Source of the DNA: Allopusillimonas ginsengisoli
Lineage (GTDB): Bacteria > Pseudomonadota > Gammaproteobacteria > Burkholderiales > Burkholderiaceae_B
DNA length: 64,000 bases
Reading direction: 5' to 3'
NCBI RefSeq assembly: GCF_004153455.1
Contig: NZ_SDQE01000002.1
Coordinates: 605,693-669,692 of the forward strand
Positions 36,210 through 46,800 of this stretch are shown in pieces (position 1 is the first letter of the stretch; the number at the start of each line of letters is the position of its first letter). The position numbers and the translations under genes were made by a program. A model generated the notes under the pieces. The model was given only the letters and a program-made list of their open reading frames with translations. It was not told the origin of the DNA and made no database searches.

Positions 36210-37511
36210 GGCTCTACCCCACGGGGGATTAGCGCATCCGTCAAACTCGGTTAATCACATCATTCCAACCGCATTGAGCCAAGACTCTCATGCGGTAATT
36301 CTCAAAATTCCTGAACCCATATGCTCGGCGTGAGAGCATCTCCACCTTGGTGTGGAACCCTTCGGTAATCCCGTTCGATTTGGTAAATCGCCACATGCGT
36401 ACGATGGGCTCGAGCCACGAGGTTAACGTCGCGGCCAGCGCCTTGGCCGGACTGTGTTCAAACTGGCGAATCAAGGCCAGAAACTTGGGCAGCATCTGCT
36501 TGGCCCGCTTGGCCTTCATACTCTTCATGACCAGAAACCCATTCAACTGCTGCTTGGCAAAGTAAAGCGCCTGCAGTACGGGCTCCTGGGCCAGGTACTG
36601 GCGCAGGCGCTGCTTCTGCACCGACGATAGCTTCCAGTGATGGCGGCGCATCAGGCTGAGCAGCCCCCGGTTCTTGCGTCCTTCCGGGTCATGCTGCTGC
36701 CATAGCTTCAGAAAGTGCTGGTTCACCAACCGCACAACATGAAAACGGTCAGCCACGATCATGGCATTGGGAAAGTACTGCTGGGCAATGCGCCGATAGG
36801 TCTCGGACAGGTCCATCACAATGACCCGCACGTGCTCACGCCCTGGTAAACGCTTTAAATAGCTGCGCAGGCTCGCTTCTGAGCGCCCCAGCACCACATC
36901 GAACACCTTGTGGTGCTTCAAATCGACCAGCGTCGTTGCATAGCCCTTCTTGCGACTGAAGAAGTGCTCATCGATGCCCAGCACCTGCGGGCACTGCCGG
37001 CCCGACAGTTCCGAGACCCGTTGCCCGATAAAGGACTGGTACCAGCGTTCGACTGTGGCGCTACCGATCCGATGCGTGCGCGTCAGCTGCCGCTGGCTCA
37101 CGCCCCCGTCATGGGCCTCGAAGACCTCCAGCCGATAGGCCTCGGTGGCCCGACGTCGTGGCCGGATACCGGCAAAGCGGTGGCGAAAATAGCGATTGCA
37201 ATCGGTGCAGTGATACTTGGGGACAGCCAGGTGCAGCACCATCAACTGGTTGCCCTGGCGGGTGTGCTTGAGCGTCCTGTGGTACGTGGCCTTAATGCGC
37301 ACCGACGCCTGCTGGCAATGTACGCACGCCATTCGCTTGGCCGGCCTGGCCCAGACATGAATCTCTGGGCCTCGCTGGACATGCTCAACTACTAAATCTT
37401 GGATTCCTAAGATAGAATCGACTGGGGACATCGGCATTCCTTCCATTAAGCTCGTTCTTCGCAAAAACAAGTTTAATGAATGTCGCTGTCCCCCTTTAAT
37501 GATGGAGAGCC
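36210..37511 (-). mobile_element. ISL3-family insertion sequence
   Basis: About 1.3 kb bounded by imperfect inverted repeats: left GGCTCTACCCCA...GGGGGATTAGCG, right (minus strand) GGCTCTCCATCA...GGGGGACAGCG. The only gene is an ISL3 transposase. The 8 bases outside each end (AGGCTCTT and AGGGCAAA) do not match, so no target duplication is visible; the element may be old or one flank rearranged. Confidence 0.8.
36241..37446 (-). CDS. ISL3-family transposase
   Basis: About 401 residues from the ATG giving MEGMPMSPVD; a longer frame would begin outside the element. In order: an N-terminal zinc-binding region (CVHCQQAS... CTDCNRYF), a helix-turn-helix, and the DDE catalytic core (Asp in VIVMDLSETYR, Asp in IVADRFHVV, Glu in NGITEGFHTK). 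No frameshift is seen, so it may be active. Confidence 0.9.
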   Translation of the reverse strand: MEGMPMSPVDSILGIQDLVVEHVQRGPEIHVWARPAKRMACVHCQQASVRIKATYHRTLKHTRQGNQLMVLHLAVPKYHCTDCNRYFRHRFAGIRPRRRATEAYRLEVFEAHDGGVSQRQLTRTHRIGSATVERWYQSFIGQRVSELSGRQCPQVLGIDEHFFSRKKGYATTLVDLKHHKVFDVVLGRSEASLRSYLKRLPGREHVRVIVMDLSETYRRIAQQYFPNAMIVADRFHVVRLVNQHFLKLWQQHDPEGRKNRGLLSLMRRHHWKLSSVQKQRLRQYLAQEPVLQALYFAKQQLNGFLVMKSMKAKRAKQMLPKFLALIRQFEHSPAKALAATLTSWLEPIVRMWRFTKSNGITEGFHTKVEMLSRRAYGFRNFENYRMRVLAQCGWNDVINRV

Positions 37512-37730
37512 AGGGCAAACGCATACTCTACGTTCTATGGTTTTCGCTCGCGCTTAACGGTTAGTTGGCCTCGCTTTCAAATTCTTGGATACCGCCGCTT
37601 TTAGTCAATTGCAAGATAAGAAGCCCCGTTTCTTCGGAGCTCCGCTGTGGCGCATGGATTACTTAATTTTCGACCAATTTGAATATACATTTTCTCGTTG
37701 GGACGATGCGCAGAATCCACATGCAACGTT

Positions 37731-38531
37731 TCAAGTAATATACTCCATCTGATAAATCACTTCCTTCGATCTACACTTTGGGCAGAAGATAGTATGCTCC
37801 CGGGAGAGTGTCCCTCCGCACTCACATCCACCCTCAATAACCTCATCCAGACATCCACCACGCTTCGTTAAAATCCCGCAAGACTGACACTGGTACCCAG
37901 ACGCGCAATCACTCAACTTAGCTCCGTGGGTAAAAGAGACAATATGCTGCTTATAGCAGCAATCCAGACAACAAATTATTCCGGCTCCAGGCATCTGACT
38001 AAAGCCCTCAATTGGCTGATGCATGGCCGCTGAGTTAGTTGACATTCCAGGCACTAACAATTCGGGAATTACCTCCACCCAATTTTGACGATAGCTCTCG
38101 AAATCGGCTAGTGTTTCTTCTAACGTGCTACTGGGTGCATACACATATATCGGAGCTATTGGTAACGCAGCAAACGCTTGATAGGAAAACGATTTAGAAC
38201 CGTTGTGTACTGTAAGCTCGGACTTAACGATCAAAAGCAGTATTTCGTACAAATCAAAATACAAGAACATATTGCCATCTTTTATACTGTCCCGACGTAG
38301 GGCCGTCCTATCCACTACATCAAATGGATCATAGCGAATAGCCAACTGTTCATCGAGCCCCAGCACCTTTAGCAAAGCTGCACCAATACCTCGCTTCTCA
38401 TACTTTCCAAGCACCGTATTTATAAAATCAGCTTCCGCAGCTGTGTAATTGGCAGGATTCCCACGGCGGTAAAGCCGAGCATACTTGAACAGCGCGTCTG
38501 TCGGACTGCTCGTATGTGTTGGATTGAGCAT
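37731..38531 (-). CDS. Unrecognised protein with C-terminal zinc ribbons
   Basis: 266 residues, no signal peptide or membrane helix. Residues about 1-185 are an unrecognised, mostly helical region. The last 80 residues contain three Cys clusters: CCLDCCYKQH with later Cys, CQSCG, and CECGG paired with FCPKCRS, typical of treble zinc-ribbon domains in nucleic-acid-binding proteins. Base composition is A+T-richer than most of the window. It lies between the ISL3 element and another unknown gene. A defence or mobile-element role is possible, but nothing here proves it. Confidence 0.6.
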   Translation of the reverse strand: MLNPTHTSSPTDALFKYARLYRRGNPANYTAAEADFINTVLGKYEKRGIGAALLKVLGLDEQLAIRYDPFDVVDRTALRRDSIKDGNMFLYFDLYEILLLIVKSELTVHNGSKSFSYQAFAALPIAPIYVYAPSSTLEETLADFESYRQNWVEVIPELLVPGMSTNSAAMHQPIEGFSQMPGAGIICCLDCCYKQHIVSFTHGAKLSDCASGYQCQSCGILTKRGGCLDEVIEGGCECGGTLSREHTIFCPKCRSKEVIYQMEYIT

Positions 38532-38743
38532 TCATTTCCTCCAAGCCGGGTGTTGATTACGTGCCGCAAAGCTATGTCAACTCTTATTTTTAAGTTTTAT
38601 ATGATGCAGGTGGGATATCGTTTTTTGCGTATCCAAAAGCTCAAGTCTGCCACACAAACATCCTTCAAGACATCGGTTCGACAACTGTTCAGAGCGGCAG
38701 ATTAATCGTACCGACGCGCTAAGCGATCTCCAGGTCACCACGT

Positions 38744-39277
38744 CTAACGACGTTGCCCACTTCCAAAGCTACCCGGCAGCATTAGCCAACTGTCCAAGAG
38801 GTCTGTACTTCTTGTGGGTACCTTTTTCTTTTCTGGCTTGTCATTTATACCTTTCAAAAACGCATATGCCCCATTCTTATATTTTTCAATATTTATGCGA
38901 CTAGCCTTAAACTCAGCAAGACAGTTAGAAAAACGGAGGTCTACATTGGGTTGATGTTGCTTTTTTCTCTTACGTAACTCAATCGTTTTTCTATCATCGC
39001 AGCTAGCTTGTAGAGCATATCGTTCACAAGCATATCCAGATAAAAACAGTTTCTGATTGATATCCGGCAAGAAGTTTATCAATTTAACCATAAAGCCTGA
39101 ATCGCCTGAGTTTTCGTACTTCTGAGCGGCAAACATCCACGTCTGCTCAAAGACCGATGAAAAGAAGAGCTTTCTATAGTCAATGAATTCGTGAAATGGG
39201 CTGCTTGGGATGCATAATAAGCTCCTAAAACTCGTTTCCAACGCTTTACTAGACAGTGTCAAATCTGGTTTACTCAT
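38744..39277 (-). CDS. Unrecognised 177-residue protein
   Basis: A hydrophilic, soluble protein without signal peptide; no family recognised. It is A+T-rich, has a basic central region (RKRKKQHQPN) and ends in SGQRR. Same strand as the zinc-ribbon gene about 210 bases further on, and the two may form one unit of island DNA. Confidence 0.5.
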   Translation of the reverse strand: MSKPDLTLSSKALETSFRSLLCIPSSPFHEFIDYRKLFFSSVFEQTWMFAAQKYENSGDSGFMVKLINFLPDINQKLFLSGYACERYALQASCDDRKTIELRKRKKQHQPNVDLRFSNCLAEFKASRINIEKYKNGAYAFLKGINDKPEKKKVPTRSTDLLDSWLMLPGSFGSGQRR

Positions 39278-39577
39278 GCCTAACCCCAGTGTGAGATGTA
39301 ATCGCCTAGCCTTTGACCGTTAAGTTAACGGCGGAATATTTCATCAACATAGCCGGAAGAAAAACGATCATTCTCTGTAAGCAGTCTATGCCCCCTGATA
39401 ACCTTGTATTCTACTTGGACTGGCAAGCCGCTATTGCTCATCCTGGCGCACACGGGCTACCTTTTTGAGAAGAAAGAAAGCGAATAACTAATTGTGCGAC
39501 AGTACAAGTCCAACTTGCGCAGCAAAGCGCGCGACCACATGGCTAGGCGGGCTCCCACCCGCCTGCTGCTTCCTGAT
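39278..39577. other. Intergenic region without recognised gene
   Basis: I see no gene with acceptable start and length and no clear hairpin terminator. It separates the unknown gene pair from the RadC-domain gene, both on the minus strand, and may hold the promoter of the unknown gene. Confidence 0.4.
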
Positions 39578-40111
39578 TTACACCTGACCTCGTTCCGCTA
39601 ACGAAGTCGTGTTCTGCCCTGTCACGATGATGTGATCCAGCAAACGAACATCAACTAGCGCCAATGCATGTTTTAAGTGCCGCGTCAGTGCCAGATCGGC
39701 CTCGCAGGGTTCGGCTATTCCGCTGGGGTGGTTATGCGACATGATGATTGCTGCCGCATCAAGGCGTAGCCCGGTTTTTACGATTTCGCGGGGGTATACG
39801 CTAGCCTGCGTCAGCGTTCCATGACTCATTTCCATATAACGAATCACCTTGAACTGGCTGTTCAAGTACAGCACAGCGGCAACCTCGTGCCCCATACCCG
39901 ACAGCTTGGCCTGAAAGTACCGTTTAACGGCGTTCGGATTTCCCATGTCTAGCCGATCACCAATCAAGCTTTTGGCGGCGATCCGTGCGGCAGCCAATAC
40001 GTGTGAATCGGTCGCGGTACGATACCGGCCCGATGTGCTACGCACATACAGCGTCTGCCCTGCGTTCATGTTGTCATAGCCCAAAGCTGCATTCTCGTTA
40101 ACGTGTTCCAT
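39578..40111 (-). CDS. RadC-like JAB/MPN-domain protein
   Basis: 177 residues from the ATG after GAAGGAACAGG. The JAMM metal motif is intact: a Glu upstream, SHNHPSG (HxH) and the Asp of ADLALTRHLK, followed by LLDHIIVTG. It lacks the N-terminal helix-hairpin-helix of chromosomal RadC, as is usual for copies on integrative elements and prophages. Despite the name a DNA repair role is not established; the domain is predicted to be a metalloprotease or structural relic. Confidence 0.85.
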   Translation of the reverse strand: MEHVNENAALGYDNMNAGQTLYVRSTSGRYRTATDSHVLAAARIAAKSLIGDRLDMGNPNAVKRYFQAKLSGMGHEVAAVLYLNSQFKVIRYMEMSHGTLTQASVYPREIVKTGLRLDAAAIIMSHNHPSGIAEPCEADLALTRHLKHALALVDVRLLDHIIVTGQNTTSLAERGQV

Positions 40112-40484
40112 TTCCTGTTCCTTCAAAAGCCGGTTGATTTTCCTGCTGACCGGGGCCGAAGATTCCGAGCCTGATCGTAGGTTTTCAGCGTTCGCAGTAA
40201 TACGGTTCCTGCGGGGTTGCCGCCGTTACCGTGAGTTCGTCGCCTTGCCGTTCTGAACCGCTGGCCGGGGCTGATGAACAGGACCGTGGAATATATGGAG
40301 GGGACCCGCCTGGCGGGGAGGAAACCGTTTATGCCGCGAAAGCCAGGGCAGCGGCAACGGATGGCGGTACAGTCGGTGTTTTGGGCGACGCACTCATGGC
40401 AATGGCAACAGACGGCCCGCTATGCACTGATTGCGAAGGCTGGCCCGCGCGGCGAGCGGCCCTACCGCCCTATGAGCGGTCTAA
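40112..40484. other. Leader of the RadC-like gene and degenerate sequence
   Basis: G+C-rich stretch with a plus-strand frame starting near 40274 (MNRTVEYMEG) that lacks recognisable domains and runs antisense into the IS3 fragment; I do not accept it as a gene. The segment likely holds the RadC-like gene's promoter and island debris. Confidence 0.35.
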
Positions 40485-40733
40485 CTAAGCGGACTCAACC
40501 CCACTTCGTTCATGGGTTGCCCGCATCGTGGCGCGTTTCATCTGCGAGCCGTTATCTGTATGCAGAGGCAGCCCATCTTGTCGCACGCGATAATGCAAAC
40601 ACACCTTGGTAAAGAGCGTGAGGATGTGTTCAGCGTATTCGTCGTGATGGATCTCACAACCGACGATCGTGCGGCTATAGATGCCTATCACCATGTACAG
40701 ACGGTAAAACTGCCCACGGATGGTCGGCTTCAG
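40485..40733 (-). pseudogene. IS3-family transposase OrfB fragment
   Basis: The translation contains GQFYRLYMV, IYSRTIVGCEIHHDEYAEH and LHTDNGSQMKRATM, a good match to the integrase core of IS3 OrfB, including the second catalytic Asp (HTDNGS). Both ends of the gene are missing. It lies between the RadC-like gene and the first autotransporter and probably marks the edge of the mobile region. Confidence 0.75.
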
Positions 40734-40844
40734 ACATGATCGATATTAAGCTTTCAGCAACATAAAGAAACCCCTCCAAACAGAGGGCGACAGATAGCAC
40801 GCACTCACCTAGGATATCCCGATGTCGTCAAAAGGGATAAGGCC

Positions 40845-43800
40845 GTGAATAAAATTCATAAGGTGATCTGGAGCTGCTGCAGCAATGCGTTCGTTGTCGT
40901 TTCGGAGCTGGCAGGTTCGCGAACGTCTGGCGGTGGGGCTCGAAGCGAACGCCGCGCGACTGGCCGGGGCGCCTGCACAAGCGTATCCAAAACAGCCATG
41001 GCTCCAACCCGGTTTACGGGCGGGGCGGCTACGCTACTGGCGGCGGGCATGACGCTGGCAAGCGCATGCATGCAACCTGTTCACGCCCAGTCGGTAACCG
41101 TTGCGGGTGATGTCAATCCAGAACCGGACCTCCCCAGTGCGCCCACGTGGCATGTGGCGTTCCCTTATTACCTGTATGTTGGCGACTCAGGCAGTGGCTC
41201 GATAACCGTTGCCAATGGCGGTACGCTTCAGGTAGATCAAAGCAGTACGCTCGGACGTGAAGAGGGCTCTTATGGCAAGGTTATCGTTACAGGTACCGGC
41301 TCTAAGTGGAACGTAGGTAGTATTGGTGTCGGCTCCAAAGGCACAGGCGAGCTGACCATTAAGGATGGTGGTTTCGTTGACGCCACCGGCGCGATAACAA
41401 TTGCGTCCGCGCTCGACAGCACAGGCGAGGTCATTGTTACCGGAAGCGGATCAAAATTTGACGCCTACGACATCACTGTCGGCCATCGCGGCAATGGCAC
41501 GCTCACTATCACGGATGGCGCTAGCGTTTCCATCACGACTGGCAGTCTAATCGCAAACTGGGACAGCAGCGAAAGCGAAGTCACTGTTAGCGGTCCGAGC
41601 TCAAAATGGACGCTTGGGGGGGAACTTTCTGTCGGTAGCCTCGGTAATGGCACGTTGACCATTGACGGCGGCGGCAAGGTTGTCAATACCTCAGGCTTGA
41701 TGGCAAGCGGGGAAGGCAGCGAAAGCCAGGTCATTGTGAGCGGCGTTGGCTCGGAATGGCACAACACGGAATTGACTATCATTGGCAGGGACGGCAAGGC
41801 CACACTCACTATTGAGGATGGCGGCAAAGTATTCTCGGGAGCTGACGGCCTTAACAGTTATATCGCATATCGAGACAAAAGCGAGAGCGAGGTCATCGTT
41901 AGCGGTGCGGGATCAGAGTGGCACAACGAAAAAAACCTGTATGTCGGCACTGCCGGCAAGGGTACGCTAACGATTGCGAATGGCGGTAAGGTCTCTAGTA
42001 ATAATGGTTATATCTCAGATATCGAAAATCTGACCAGCCACGGCTTCGATATCAATGCGACAAGGGGCAGCGTCACCGTTACCGGCACGGGATCAGAGTG
42101 GCACAATACGGGCCGCCTGCATGTCGGACGGACAGGTACGGGTACACTGGTTATTGCGGACGGCGGCAAGGTAACTAGTCATGGTGGTAGTGTTTCATCC
42201 GGCTTAGCCACCGGCGTGGTCACGGTAACCGGTGCCGGATCGGTATGGGAGAACCTTGACAACGTGCTCGGGATCGGTGGCGGAAAAACAGCCACGCTGA
42301 CCATTGCCGATGGAGGGAGGGTCTCCAGTCCAGAAATCCGCATCGGAGACTTGAGCAGCAGCAAGCAAGCCACGATCAATATTGGTGCGGCGGAGGGTGA
42401 TGTCGCCACAGCGGCGGGTATCCTGGACACCCCAAAACTTGAATTCTGGATAAGTACCTCCACGCTCGTCTTCAATCACACTGATACGAATTATGAGTTC
42501 TCCAGTGCGCTGACAAAAGGAGGAAACCCCTCCGGAGGAACGCGCGCCGTCAAGCATTTGGCCGGCACCACCACGCTAACCGGTGACAGCTCTGGCTTTA
42601 GAGGCACCACAACCGTTTCGGGCGGTACGCTGATTGTCGATGGCGTCCTGGGCGACAATGTCTATGCGAAAACCGCCGGTGTGGTGACGGGGGATGGCAA
42701 ACTTACACATAACGCGGACTTTACAGATAACGGGGTGCTGGCCGGAGAGCAAGGCAAGCAACTGCGGGTCGATGGCGACGTGACCATGGATGCCACCAGC
42801 CAGGTCAACGTCGCGCTGGGCAGTCCGTCGGCCAATGGCCTGTTCGATGTGGGCGGCGCCCTGACGCTGGACGGCGCGCTTAATGTGGCCGATGCGGGCG
42901 GCTTTGGCGCAGGCGTCTATCGCGTATTCGATTATGCCGGTGCACTGACCGACAACGGCCTGGACATCGGCACAACCCCTGCCGGTGTGAACCAGTCTGA
43001 CCTGACGGTTCAAACCTCCGTTACCAATCAGGTAAACCTGGTAAGCAGCGCCGCGGCAACCGGCGAGCTGCGTTTCTGGGATGGAGGCGATACAACGTTG
43101 CATAACAACAATAGCGTCGATGGCGGCAACGGAAACTGGCTGGCCAACGGCGAGAACTGGACGAGCCTGGATGGCTCGGCCAATGGCAGCTATAACCCCA
43201 ACCCGTCCTTCGCCGTGTTCCAGGGGGCGGCGGGTACGGTCACGGTCGACGATTCGGCTGGTGCACTTGGCGTTACCGACATGCAGTTTGCTACAGACGG
43301 CTACCGGATCGAAGGCGATGCCATCGCTCTGGCAGGCGTGGGCGGCGAAAGCATCATCCGCGTGGGCGACGGTACGGCGTCGAGCATGACGGCCACCATT
43401 GCTTCCGAGCTGACCGGCGCGTCCACGCTGGTCAAGAGCGATTTCGGCACGCTGGTGCTGCAGGGCGACAACAGCTACACCGGCGGCACGCGCATTGAAG
43501 GCGGTGTGCTGTCGGTGTCCAGCGACGCCAACTTGGGCGACCCAAGCGGTGCGCTCACTTTAGACGGCGGCACGCTGGCCACAACGGCCAGCTTTGTTAG
43601 CAGTCGGGACATTGTGATGCCGCTTGCTGCTCGTTTCGATGTGGCTTCGGGAACGGAACTGGAATTGGCCGGCGATATCGCCAGTCCGGGCGCCGGGTCC
43701 GGGAATCTGGGCAAGTACGGTGACGGCACGTTGAGGCTATCAGGCATCAATGACTATGGCGGCACACGAGTCGTGGAAGGCACGTTGATCGGCAATGTGT

Positions 43801-46800
43801 CCTCGATCGCGGGCAATATCAGCAATGCGGGCACTGTCGTTTTCGACCAGAGCAGCGATGCGACCTTTACCGGCGACATCAAGGGTGATCTGGGCACCGA
43901 CGGGGTGATGGTCAAGGAAGGAGTGGGCACGCTCACGCTGGATGGCGCTCACTACCCGTACACCTCCTCTCTGGACTGGACCATTTCCCAAGGCGAGCTT
44001 CAAGCCAAAGCGGACCGCTTCTTTGGCGATGCGTATCTTGATGGCGCCGCGACGGCACTGACCTTTGTCGATGCGGGCAATGCCGCCTACGACGGTGAGC
44101 TCTCAGGTGATGGCCAGTTTGCTTTGAACGGTACGGGTACGTTGCAACTGACGGGTGATAGTTCCAGCTTTACCGGCGCCACAACGGTTTCGAGTGGCAC
44201 ACTGATTGTTGACGGCATCCTGGGCGGCGATATTAGCGCGCAAACCAGCGGCGCGGTGTCGGGAGACGGCACCTTGACGGGCAATGCCGCTTTCATGGGC
44301 GGCGGCGTGCTGGCCGGTGAACAAGGCAAGCAACTACGGATCGATGGCGATGTGGCCATGGATGCCACCAGCCACGTCAATGTCGCGTTGGGCAGCCCAT
44401 CGGCCAGTGGCCTATTCGATGTGGGCGGCGCCCTGACCCTGGACGGCGCGCTTAACGTGGCCAATGCGGGCGGCTTTGGCGCAGGCGTCTATCGCGTATT
44501 CGATTATGCCGGTGCACTGACCGACAACGGTCTGGACATCGGTACGACCCCTGCCGGTGTGAACCAGTCTGACCTGACGGTTCAAACCTCCGTTGCCAAT
44601 CAGGTAAACCTGGTAAGCAGCGCGGCGGCCGGCGAGCTACGCTTTTGGGACGGGGGCAATACAACCCTGCATAACAACCATGTCATCGATGGCGGTACGG
44701 GAAGCTGGCAGGCCAGTGGCGACAACAACTGGACGCTCGTGGATGGTTCGGCCAATGGCAGCTATAGCCCCAACCCGTCCTTTGCTGTCTTCCAAGGCGC
44801 GGCTGGCCTTGTCACGGTCGATGATTCGGCCGGTGCAATCGGCGTTACCGACATGCAGTTTGCCGCAGACGGCTTCCGGGTCGAAGGCGATGCCATCGCC
44901 CTGCAAGGCGTGGGCGGCGAAAGCTTCATCCGCGTGGGCGACGGTACGACGTCGAATATGACGGCCACCATTGCTTCCGAGCTAACCGGTGCATCTACGT
45001 TGGTCAAGAGCGATCTAGGCACGCTGGTGCTGCAGGGCGACAACAGCTACACCGGCGGCACGCGCATTGATGCTGGCGTGCTGTCGGTGTCCAGCAATGC
45101 CAGCTTGGGCGCCCCAAGCGGTACGCTCACGTTCAACGGCGGCACGCTGGCTACAACGGCCAGCTTCGTGAGCGATCGGGCCATCACCCTGAATGCGGTC
45201 GGCCCCTTCGATGTGGCCTCGGCAACGGAGCTTGCACTAACCGGTCATGTTGCCGGACCGGGTGACTTGACCAAGCAAGGAGATGGCACGCTTAGGCTAT
45301 CGGGTGCCAATGCCTATGGCAATACACGAGTCGAGGCCGGTACGCTCATTGGCAATACGTCCTCGATCTCGGGCCACATCGCCAATGCGGGCATGGTCAG
45401 CTTTGATCAGGCAAGCGATGCGGTCTTTGCCGGCGATATCGGCGGTCTGGGCGGCGCCAACGGAACGATGACCAAGGACGGCGCGGGTACGCTCACGCTG
45501 GGTGGCACGTCGTCTTTGGACTGGACAATTGCCCAAGGGGGGCTTCAGACGGAAGCGGTCCGTTTTACAGGCAATGCGCATCTTGATGGCGCCGCAACGA
45601 CGCTGTCCTTCGCCGATGCGGGCAATGCGGTTTATGGTGGAGTGCTCTCCGGTAATGGCCAGTTCGACTTTAACGGCACGGGCCAGTTGCAACTGACGGG
45701 CGATAGCTCCGGCTTTGCCGGCACCACAACCTTTACAAACGGTAAGCTTATTGTCGGCGACTCCGGTGGCAACGGCGCGTTGGGCGGTTCGCTCGATGTA
45801 TTGAACGGCGCGATTCTGGGTGGTTCGGGCACCGTCGGGTCGGGTGCGGGCTCGCTGATCACGCTCGCATCGGGCGGCACGCTGGCGCCAGGCAACTCGA
45901 TCGGCACACTGACGATTGCTGGCGACCTGGTCTTCGAACCCGGCTCACGCTTTGAAGTCGAGGTCGATCCGCAAGGCGCCGACAGTGATCGGATCGAGGT
46001 CACCGGCGATGCTACCCTGAACGGCGGCTCGGTGGTCCATGTTGGGAACGCCGGCGACTACAAGCTGAACTCAAGCTACACGATTTTGACGGCAGGCGGC
46101 ACGCTCACCGGTGCATTTGACGATGTAAGTTCGAATTTCGCATTCCTGACGCCAGGCCTGAGCTACAACTATGGCGCTGGCACGGTCGATCTGGAGTTGG
46201 AGCGCAACAAGCGTGATTTCGCCTCGGCCGCGATAACGGATAACCAGAAAGCCACAGCCAAGGGGATTGAGAGTATCGGCGTGGGTGCGGGCCATGCCGT
46301 TTACGACGCCATCGCTAAACTGCCCAACGATCCCGCTCTGATCCAGGCCAGCTTCGATGCGCTCTCAGGCGAAATCCATGCCTCGGTCAAGACGGCGCTT
46401 ATCGAAGACAGCCGGTTCATCCGCAATGCGGCCACTGATCGCCTGCGCGGAGCCTTTGCCGCCCCGGGTGCATCCGGTGCGCTGGTACGGGCGGCCGGGC
46501 CAGACGGTACGTCCACGTCCGTGGCCCCAGATCATGCCGGGCCTGTGGTCTGGAGCCACGCCTTTGGCTCCTGGGGAAAAACCGATAGTGACGGCAATGC
46601 CGCATCGCTGGATCGCGACATTGGCGGCTTTCTGATCGGCGCGGACCGGCAGATGGGCGACTGGCGCTTGGGTGTAATGGCGGGGTACAGCCACTCGAGC
46701 TTCAAAGCGCACGACCGTGAATCCTCGGCCAAGAGCGATAGCTACCATCTGGGACTGTATGGCGCCACGACCTGGGACAAGCTGGCCGTGCGCGCCGGGG

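Noticed and set aside
40274..40612. 112-codon plus-strand open frame as a gene
   Set aside because: No domain or convincing ribosome site, and it runs antisense through the IS3 OrfB fragment.
42576..45692. Direct repeats considered as a CRISPR or integron-like array
   Set aside because: The repeats are long, in frame and coding; there are no short regular repeats with unique spacers.
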